Source: Endozoicomonas sp. NE40
Lineage (GTDB): Bacteria; Pseudomonadota; Gammaproteobacteria; Pseudomonadales; Endozoicomonadaceae
DNA length: 64,000 nt
Reading direction: 5' to 3'
Assembly (NCBI RefSeq): GCF_040549045.1
Contig: NZ_JBEWTB010000002.1
Location: 4,638,501 to 4,702,500, forward strand
The notes beneath the pieces were generated by a model, which saw only the letters and a program-made list of their open reading frames with translations, was not told the origin of the DNA and ran no database searches. Below are positions 57,575 to 64,000 of this stretch, piece after piece (the first letter of the stretch is position 1; every line of letters begins with the position of its first letter). The translations under genes and the position numbers were made by a program.

Positions 57575-57630
57575 TATTTTACAGGCAGCATGCAAAACAA
57601 TATTGTTTTCTTTACAGTATTGTTCTCTGC

Positions 57631-57721
57631 GGAGGGATGGCTGAGCGGTTGAAAGCACTGGTCTTGAAAACCAGCGTGGGTTAATAGCCCACCCAGGGTT
57701 CGAATCCCTGTCCCTCCGCCA
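57631..57721 (+). tRNA. tRNA-Ser (anticodon TGA), copy 2
   Basis: 91 bases, same anticodon. It differs from copy 1 by paired changes: anticodon stem CTGGT/ACCAG instead of CCGGT/ACCGG, and variable arm GTGGG/CCCAC instead of GTAGG/CCTAC. Confidence 0.97.
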
Positions 57722-57775
57722 CTTTATTTTAAAAGTCTCAGTAATATTGCTTTTTATAGCAGTGTTATTCCCTGC

Positions 57776-57866
57776 GGAGGGATGACTGAGTGGTTGAAAG
57801 TACCGGTCTTGAAAACCGGCGTAGGTTAATAGCCTACCCAGGGTTCGAATCCCTGTCCCTCCGCCA
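57776..57866 (+). tRNA. tRNA-Ser (anticodon TGA), copy 3
   Basis: 91 bases, same anticodon. The D stem is ACT/AGT instead of GCT/AGC, again a compensated change. No clear terminator follows. Confidence 0.96.
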
Positions 57867-57944
57867 TTTTCTCTATTACCAGTATCCACTTCTTCAGCTG
57901 CCTTCAGTGTCCGGGCTGCATTCCACCAACGTCTCCCCTGTTCT

Positions 57945-58067
57945 TTAGCCGCATTGCGTTGGAAAGTCATAACCACTGGTGAAGACGACATCGATATCCG
58001 GTGTATTTGCGGCTATATCTTCGTCAAGAATATGGGTTCCCTCATTGACCAGTGCCAGAACACAGCG
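57945..58067 (-). pseudogene. Remnant of a 3-hydroxyacyl-CoA dehydrogenase C-terminus
   Basis: A 40-codon stretch reads RCVLALVNEGTHILDEDIA, then NTPDIDVVFTSGYDFP, and stops. This matches the C-terminal HAD helical domain of FadB/FadN-like enzymes (usual form: ALVNEGAxILxEGIAxxxxDIDVVxxxGYGFP). Nothing upstream continues the homology. The rest of 57867-58355 shows no intact gene. Confidence 0.55.
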
Positions 58068-58355
58068 TTTTACAAAAAAAGAAAATTTGATTCCCCTCCC
58101 TCGAATTCAAAATTGAGACTCTTAAGCTCAATGCGAAAAGCAGAGTGCATTCAACAGCAAAAGAACCTTGGTTACAAGAATCTGAACTTTACTCTTGGCG
58201 TACCGATGCTAACTGGAAAAAGTCTGTCAGAGAGGTTGAGTCTGCATTAGTCATTGATAATGTGGTGGGGCGCTGTTCAGTTAAGCAGTTGATAAACCCA
58301 GTGGCCTGCAATTTTTTCATTGAACTCAACAATGCCCGTTAACAGCTCCGCCTGA

Positions 58356-58682
58356 TCATTTTCTATCAGTGCCATTAAGCAGGGGCGCTTTGCACAGGGT
58401 GAACTCACCAAAGCGATGATTAACAGCGTCCAGTGTCGCCAGCAGCTGGTCTTTGCGGGAATGGTCTTCACTGAACAGTTCGCTCTGGCTGTCTTTGAGT
58501 CGGGGGGCCAGGGCTCCGATATGAACCAGGTGTGCGCCACGACCATCCCAGTAAACATCCAGAAAAAAAACAGCCAGAGCCATAATCTGGTCACCATCCG
58601 CCGTTGGGTGGAGGCTTTGCAGCTTGCGATGAATCCAGCCCCGGTGGGTATTAATACCAATCGCACAAAATAACCATTCGAT
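58356..58682 (-). pseudogene. Remnant of a Y-family DNA polymerase (UmuC-type) C-terminus
   Basis: In frame after the IS630 remnant, about 108 codons carry PTADGDQIMALAVFFLD, then GALAPRLKDSQSELFSED and LLATLDAVNHRFGEFTL. This recalls the little-finger/C-terminal region of UmuC-like polymerases (QxxLF, LMxxLDxINxRFG). Palm and finger domains are missing, and the expected C-terminal tail is replaced by NGTDRK. Not functional. Confidence 0.5.
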
Positions 58683-59078
58683 AACCGCCCAGCTCCGAAA
58701 GCAGAGGCTGGCTATTCGACCAGTCTCTGCAACCAGCTTATTCCAAGAGTCGCAACAGGCATCGACAATACTTTCATAGCTTTCAAAGCACCTGTTGGAC
58801 AAATCGTGTTCGCGTAACCACTCCCACAGTTGCTCTGCGCTGTTCAGCTCCGGTGAATAGGGTGGTAGGTGAATCAATGTCAGGTTTGAGTATTCTGGTA
58901 GCTCTTTTGCCACATGATACCCAGCTCTATCAATGATCACGACCGCATGCCTTCCAGCAGGTGTCGCTCTTGAAATTTCTTTCAAATGTAGCCCTATGCA
59001 CTGGCTATTAACATTGGGCAAAACCAGTGCAACGCCCCTATCTCTTGCTGGACAGACGGCACCGCCCAGTCGTAGCAA
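58683..59078 (-). pseudogene. 5'-truncated IS630-family transposase
   Basis: About 132 codons of the C-terminal DDE domain: VVIIDRAGYHVAKEL with the second Asp, HLPPYSPELNSAEQLWEWLRE with the final Glu, and RIASLCFRSW at the usual end. The N-terminal half and the first Asp are absent, since the frame is blocked by a stop just upstream of 59078. It reads on into the polymerase remnant without a stop. Confidence 0.75.
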
Positions 59079-59346
59079 TAGCCGCTGTTAATTTCTGCTA
59101 AAGGTATACGCCATATCTGGCATATCTGCCGGGTCACTCCATGAAAGACCATCCTGGCCACCGTTCTGAAAAGGTTGTTGATGTTTTTTTATCAATGTCA
59201 TCAGGCCTGACTCTGGTGTGTTATGATCCACCTTTTCTGACCTTTTGGTCAACTCAATCGTAACAGTGCGGCTGGGTATGGACGTCCGGGCACGTGGTGG
59301 CAGAGCAGGCTGGGTGCCCGGATATTGATTGACTACCGTGGGCTGG

Positions 59347-61482
59347 TTAATCCTCTGACCCGGAGGGTGACGGATTCTGATGTCTGTCAGACAGTAAGAG
59401 CCCTACATTCTCTCTGTCTTGGTAATGGGTCATTCCCAGCCATTGATCGTCAGAATGGTAAACCTGCACCACCTTCTCTCTGGTATCAATCGCCTTTTGC
59501 ACAATGTCAGGCAACAGAAGTTCTTCCTTGTTTGCACCGGCCAGATTTTGTTTCTGACGCGTTAAAAATGTCACAAATTCTTCTTCTATCAGTGCAAAAA
59601 TATCCGGTTGTAACCCCCAGACGTTCATGGAAACCGGTTGCTCATCAGAAAAAGCGGCGGCGGGCTGACCGGCAGGATTCCCTTCTATTCCTCCGTGTTC
59701 CTGCTGTTTCAGGTTAAAATGCTCTTCCACCCTGACCAGCTGGTGGTCTTCATTAATGCGGCAGATACCACGATTAACACTGCCATTGTCGGAAAGGGTT
59801 TTATGAAGCGGGTAGGTGACCATTGCCCAGTTTTTACCGGCTGGCAAGGCCTTCATTATTTCAGTAAACACATTGGAACCATAATAATCATCAGCATTCA
59901 GCACCATAAATGAACCCTTTACAACCTTTCTGGCAGCCCATACCGCATGGGCGGTTCCCCAGGGACGGGTTCGCTCTGGCAACTCATCTAACTGGAAGCC
60001 GGGAGGAAGATCATCCAGTGTCTGATAGGCGATTTGAACGTCAATACCGTCTGGCAGTTTGGAAATGATGTTATCCTGTACATCCTGTTCCAGTTCTTCG
60101 CGGATAATCAGCACCACTTTTTTAATACCTGCCGCAGCGGCATCCCTTATAGTGACCTCCGGTAGAGTCTTGTTGATATAGGGCAGAATATCCAACTGTT
60201 TAGGGAACCCGTATCGGGACCCTTTCCCGGCCGCCATGATCACCAGTGTTGGAGGTGGCAGGGGGGTAACTTTCTGACCAGCAGCATTTGTCCTCTCATT
60301 TTGAGGGTCTTTCACCCCTTCGGTAGTCGCATCGTTGTTCTGTGAAGTGTCTGAGGTTGGTGTTGTATCACTGTTTAACTCAGAGCCATCCTGCGACGGT
60401 TGGTCAGAAGATGCAGTCGTCGAAACCTGTTTGTCACTGGCCTGATTGGGAACGCTGATAACACCCGGAATATGGCCTTTGTATGCCTGAAAAAACTGAT
60501 TCACCAAAAGCTGTTCCATCAATACGGCAGGGGCAGGAATACCAACGAACTCCCCTTCAACATCGAGAAGCAGTCGATGCAGCCATAAATACACATGATT
60601 CAGCGCCAGGTAGTGGCTACTTCCGGCAATGTCCTGATCCGAGCGCCACAGCCACAGCGTATTACGGATTCGTTGCAGCAGCAGCTCGTGAAATTGTGGG
60701 TTTTGCAACCGGGCTTCCACCCACTGAATATCTTCAGGGCTCAGTACAATCTGTTCACCATTAACCCTGACAACAACAGCCACTTCAGAATCCTGACCGT
60801 GAGGTACTGCAAACATCATCAGGTTATCGCCAGACAACTTATCGCCAGACAAGACTGGATTCCCTCTCATACCCCCTTTTTTGGGTTTGCCAGGAAAATC
60901 GAACGGATCATGGTTGCCGCCATAATGATTAATCAGTTCAGTGTTACTGCCTGCGCCAGTCTCTGGCCACTCCAGCACCATGGGAATCAGCTCTGGCTTT
61001 TGCTCAGGCAAGAGGCCAGACAGCAGCTTTTTTGAGCCTGGTTTCAGGGGAGGTTGACGAACACCTTTATCTGAAAGCGCATACAGGCAGTTTTCTTTCA
61101 TCGAACGGGGAACTTCGAATATGGCGCTCCCCCGACGAATGCCCAATGCCCGACGTTGCCCGTCAGGCAATGTTTGCCATTCCAGTTCGCTCGTGCTTTT
61201 TACCAGCCTCACTGTTGGGTTTGAACATTGATAGAATTGCTGTCCTTTGAACCAACTGACATAAACCAATGTATTATTCGGGTTATTGGTTAAATCATGA
61301 AGGTTAGAGAAGTTTTTTATCGGTTGAATAGAGGGCGGGAGACGTGTGTTATCTGCCCGGGCATGTGTCAGACAAGATAAGAGAACAATAAGGCAACCCA
61401 CCAGAAGTCTGACTCCGAACTTACCTGAAGTAGCAAAGAGAACAACGGGGTTAGCACATAGATCACAGTATCGGTTATTCAT
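59347..61482 (-). CDS. Exported protein with a sugar-phosphate nucleotidyltransferase domain, 711 aa
   Basis: The N-terminus has a signal peptide (VRLLVGCLIVLLSCLTHARA, about residues 24-43). An unrecognised domain follows (45-365), then a Ser/Thr/Asp-rich linker (365-408) and an NTP_transferase domain: signature MAAGKGSRYGFPKQLD near 416-431, PWGTAHAVWAA, the metal-binding VLNADDYYGSNVF, and a final SDDQWLGMTHYQD. The family normally makes nucleotide sugars in the cytoplasm. An exported form is unusual and could act on a host or envelope substrate (inference). It lies 94 bases downstream of the next gene, on the same strand. Confidence 0.78.
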   Translation of the reverse strand: MNNRYCDLCANPVVLFATSGKFGVRLLVGCLIVLLSCLTHARADNTRLPPSIQPIKNFSNLHDLTNNPNNTLVYVSWFKGQQFYQCSNPTVRLVKSTSELEWQTLPDGQRRALGIRRGSAIFEVPRSMKENCLYALSDKGVRQPPLKPGSKKLLSGLLPEQKPELIPMVLEWPETGAGSNTELINHYGGNHDPFDFPGKPKKGGMRGNPVLSGDKLSGDNLMMFAVPHGQDSEVAVVVRVNGEQIVLSPEDIQWVEARLQNPQFHELLLQRIRNTLWLWRSDQDIAGSSHYLALNHVYLWLHRLLLDVEGEFVGIPAPAVLMEQLLVNQFFQAYKGHIPGVISVPNQASDKQVSTTASSDQPSQDGSELNSDTTPTSDTSQNNDATTEGVKDPQNERTNAAGQKVTPLPPPTLVIMAAGKGSRYGFPKQLDILPYINKTLPEVTIRDAAAAGIKKVVLIIREELEQDVQDNIISKLPDGIDVQIAYQTLDDLPPGFQLDELPERTRPWGTAHAVWAARKVVKGSFMVLNADDYYGSNVFTEIMKALPAGKNWAMVTYPLHKTLSDNGSVNRGICRINEDHQLVRVEEHFNLKQQEHGGIEGNPAGQPAAAFSDEQPVSMNVWGLQPDIFALIEEEFVTFLTRQKQNLAGANKEELLLPDIVQKAIDTREKVVQVYHSDDQWLGMTHYQDRENVGLLLSDRHQNPSPSGSED

Positions 61483-61576
61483 TTTATGCAGTCGGTCTGA
61501 GTATTCGAACCATCAAGCATAGTTCAACCGTCAGGCCGCAGGCTCTGTCAGCAAGCGGCCATTGTGATGGGTAGTG

Positions 61577-63874
61577 TTAAAGATCCGTTTCCAAATGTCC
61601 CAGAAATCTGGAGTGCCAATCTTTCAGCAACTCGCCGAGGGTCAGACGATCTGCTTCGGACAGAGTAAGTTCTAACGCTAACGAAATGAGATCAGGAGCC
61701 CTTCTGTCTCCAATATGTGATAATTGCTGAGTCAGCTGATAAAGCATCCACAGCAGCTGCTTAGAAGGGGGAACATCAAGCCTGTCACTCGCCGTCGTAA
61801 AAGGAAATAACGTCCTGTTCTGAATAGTGCGATTGGATACCTCTATGATATGCCGGCCAAACAAGGCGACATCCGATGCAGTAGGAAGCAGAGTCGTCAG
61901 CATATTACTGAGCTCGACCCACCCCCCTGTTGATCTCAGCATTGAAGATATGATTGGGCTGAATTCGCTGTTGTTGGAAGAATCCTGAGATTCTGCGGCC
62001 CGGTTTTTTTTAGATGGCTTATTACCTGATTTAGTGGGTAAAAGCAGATGCTTAACACGAGACATTAACTTTTTCTTTTGCCGCTTGTCGATGTCATTTT
62101 TTTTCCCGGTTAATTCTCTGATTATTTCGTCAGCTTTCTTAGTGGTGTAATGGACAGGTCCGGTAGCCGATGATGCGCTGTCTTCTACATCACACAGAGT
62201 ATTTAAATTTAAGCATCCGTAAGAGTGGGCCTGAGAAATGCCAGGCCTTGGAGTGACGACGGCTGCTCGTCTGGGTAACTTTGCCGAGCCTGGTGCTGTG
62301 GTACTGCCCTGTCTGACTTGATGACGCAGGTCAGGAATGGAGCGATACTTTGGCTCAAGACGAAACAGATGGCTGAAACGAGCCATCACTTCAGGTGCCA
62401 CCCGACTGTGGTACAAAACTTCAAAATTTGTATCGGAAGCCACGCTGAAAGCATACAGAAAAGGTGAAGCAAAGAAGTGTGAGTCCAGGAGGAAACTGTC
62501 CACTTCATCACGGGTCATTGCTGTTACAGCCTGCCTTGCACTCTGTGCCGGGGCTGACAGAAAACCACGATCACTCAAGGCAAAGATAAAATATCCTGAC
62601 AACGACTCAAAGGAAGAATCACTGACGGATAGCTGATCCAGAATTCTCGCGGCATCTTCAAGCATTCGCGGGTTTCTTCTGGTCAGTTGCCATAATCGAA
62701 ACAACATCTCCTGAAATGTCATCGATGCTTGGAAAGTCTGATAATCACCATTCTTATTATTGCTATTTTTCTTATTATTTTTATCCTCGTCACCCTCATC
62801 GCCACCGCTACCGCTACCACTACCACTCGCGCTACTTGAGTACCCGGCGTTAGCACTGCCCTGGCTGGCTCGCCTCGAAGATCCGGCAGGTGCTTGCGAA
62901 GCACCTGCTTCTCTGGCAGATTTACGGGGTGAATGTCCAGTGCCATTGCCATTGCCTGGTACCGACTTGGGATGCAGTCCGGAACGGTTGCTGACGATGG
63001 ATGTGCTGCAGGGCGCACCGTCGATCATCAAAATACCCGATAACCTCACGTCTGCAGACAAGGTATCCAAAGGCGTATGACAGCTTTGCCCTGCCTCAAT
63101 ACCCACTCCCCGCAGGTTTAGCGCAAGGTTTGACACCTCTGATTTTTCAGATAAACGTACCAGAATATTGGCTGCAAACGGGTCATTTATCTGAATAACA
63201 GGCATTGCCCCTGTGTCTGAACCAACAGCACCGAGTCGATTAGCGACCAGCTGGCTGACCTGGTTTTCGGACGGACCATCCTGTTTCTCCGGGGCTGCTG
63301 GAATTACACTGAATCCCAGAGCTTTTACCGAATTCCCCGCCAGAACCTCCTGCCCGGCTTCAGCAACAACACCGAAAAGTTTCTGGCCCTGCTTAAGCAT
63401 CAGTGGTTCATTGATCAGATAAGTTCCGGGAAAAAGAGATATCTGACAGTATTCAGGTGTCGCCTGCAGAAGACTGACCAGATCCACATCACCGGAAGGG
63501 CTCACTTCAATCTGACACGCGTCACTGCTATCAGTACTCGTTTCGCTAAAACCTGTCCCGCCGGGTAATACCTGCGACCAGAGCCATGCGGGAATTTCAA
63601 ACCAGGGAGAGAGCGTTACTTTTTTAACAGCAGATGTCTGTGGCAATTTTACAGACGGCGACATTGGCAGGTTTAAATCACCGGCAGGATTTGGAAGATG
63701 CATCCCGTGTTGGTGGGATAAAAAACGGGTCTCACCCGTTACGGCAGAACCGGAACAATAACCGGAGTATCCGGCAGTGAGGGCTCCCCAGGACACCACA
63801 GCTTTTATTAACCGAAGCAAAGGCATTAACCGAAGCAAAAACGTTCTTCTGCCGGGAAGGTAAGCATTAGTCAT
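61577..63874 (-). CDS. Large exported protein with beta-helix-like start, 765 aa, unknown function
   Basis: A hydrophobic N-terminal segment (LLRLIKAVVSWGALTAGYSG) suggests export. Residues about 140-185 (LLQATPEYCQISLFPGTYLINEPLMLKQGQKLFGV) look like the first coils of a right-handed beta-helix. Next come a Ser/Gly/Asp/Asn low-complexity stretch (about 315-385), then helical regions and a Lys-rich segment (about 585-630). No enzyme motif was recognised. The SD is weak. Tandem repeats lie just upstream. Probably cotranscribed with the exported nucleotidyltransferase downstream. Confidence 0.65.
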   Translation of the reverse strand: MTNAYLPGRRTFLLRLMPLLRLIKAVVSWGALTAGYSGYCSGSAVTGETRFLSHQHGMHLPNPAGDLNLPMSPSVKLPQTSAVKKVTLSPWFEIPAWLWSQVLPGGTGFSETSTDSSDACQIEVSPSGDVDLVSLLQATPEYCQISLFPGTYLINEPLMLKQGQKLFGVVAEAGQEVLAGNSVKALGFSVIPAAPEKQDGPSENQVSQLVANRLGAVGSDTGAMPVIQINDPFAANILVRLSEKSEVSNLALNLRGVGIEAGQSCHTPLDTLSADVRLSGILMIDGAPCSTSIVSNRSGLHPKSVPGNGNGTGHSPRKSAREAGASQAPAGSSRRASQGSANAGYSSSASGSGSGSGGDEGDEDKNNKKNSNNKNGDYQTFQASMTFQEMLFRLWQLTRRNPRMLEDAARILDQLSVSDSSFESLSGYFIFALSDRGFLSAPAQSARQAVTAMTRDEVDSFLLDSHFFASPFLYAFSVASDTNFEVLYHSRVAPEVMARFSHLFRLEPKYRSIPDLRHQVRQGSTTAPGSAKLPRRAAVVTPRPGISQAHSYGCLNLNTLCDVEDSASSATGPVHYTTKKADEIIRELTGKKNDIDKRQKKKLMSRVKHLLLPTKSGNKPSKKNRAAESQDSSNNSEFSPIISSMLRSTGGWVELSNMLTTLLPTASDVALFGRHIIEVSNRTIQNRTLFPFTTASDRLDVPPSKQLLWMLYQLTQQLSHIGDRRAPDLISLALELTLSEADRLTLGELLKDWHSRFLGHLETDL

Positions 63875-63895
63875 TCTTATACGTATCCAAACGAT

Positions 63896-63953
63896 TTATT
63901 GATAGTCGAGTTATTGATAGTCGAGTTATTGATAGTCGAGTTATTGATTTGAG
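63896..63953. repeat. 15-bp tandem repeat upstream of the large exported protein
   Basis: TTATTGATAGTCGAG occurs at 63896-63910, 63911-63925 and 63926-63940, followed by a partial copy to about 63953 and a looser echo (TAATCGACAGTCGAG). It lies 22 bases upstream of the start codon at 63874, in the promoter region. Confidence 0.93.
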
Positions 63954-64000
63954 TAATCGACAGTCGAGTGTAGTCAACGTTTGGAATAAAGTTGGCTTTT

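Noticed and set aside
57542..57991. 149-codon minus-strand frame across the tRNA-Ser copies
   Set aside because: The repeated WRRDRDSNPG peptides are antisense tRNA-Ser sequence.
58145..58342. Small plus-strand frames at 57954-58342
   Set aside because: They run opposite the dehydrogenase remnant, lack an SD and match nothing I recognise.

Overview
The window reads as the chromosome of a marine gammaproteobacterium of the Oceanospirillales/Pseudomonas branch. An Endozoicomonas-like animal symbiont is my best guess. The basis is gene content and order: the run fadB-fadA-topA-(DUF6586)-(small protein)-sulA-lexA-psrA-nagZ follows the Pseudomonas arrangement, while host-directed-looking proteins are scattered between housekeeping blocks. 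The species assignment is inference; no rRNA is present.

Layout. 1-5 kb: 3' end of glnS, cysS, an orphan gene, folD on the minus strand, and a four-tRNA operon (Pro, Arg, His, Leu) behind a stringent-looking promoter. 5-16 kb: the proteostasis block tig-clpP-clpX-lon-hupB-ppiD, with one anchored protein of unknown role between clpX and lon. 16-22 kb: a deaminase-fold protein lacking its zinc ligands, a methyltransferase, and an Lrp-type regulator divergent from an hppD-phhA phenylalanine/tyrosine catabolic pair. 22-29 kb: alpha/beta hydrolase, secreted EEP-family nuclease/phosphatase, psuG, fabA-fabB, and gpsA-DUF4389-sixA. 29-35 kb: accessory genes (GNAT-like protein, exported unknown), uup, a proline-rich protein with many tyrosine motifs, and a universal stress protein. 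35-48 kb: fadBA, a freshly inserted ISKra4-type element, topA, an orphan PTS EIIB, the lexA-sulA SOS operon, psrA, an L,D-transpeptidase and nagZ. 48-57 kb: a complete partner-switching module (REC-PP2C, STAS, HATPase), a Q-rich lipoprotein, an ADP-ribosyltransferase-like protein, yaeQ, a DUF523/DUF1722 protein, tusDCBE and yccA. 57-64 kb: three tandem tRNA-Ser(TGA) genes, a graveyard of gene remnants, then two large exported proteins, one of them a nucleotidyltransferase with a signal peptide.

Most interesting: (1) the minus-strand gene at 33016-34416, which encodes seven 9-residue HPVYQ repeats, NPLYA and NPLYE motifs and SH3-ligand-like proline runs. It looks like an EPIYA-type effector phosphorylated by host tyrosine kinases. 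(2) The exported nucleotidyltransferase at 59347-61482. (3) The degenerate ADP-ribosyltransferase-like protein at 51700-52218. (4) A deaminase-fold protein with all zinc ligands replaced. All assignments come from reading the sequence; no database search was run.
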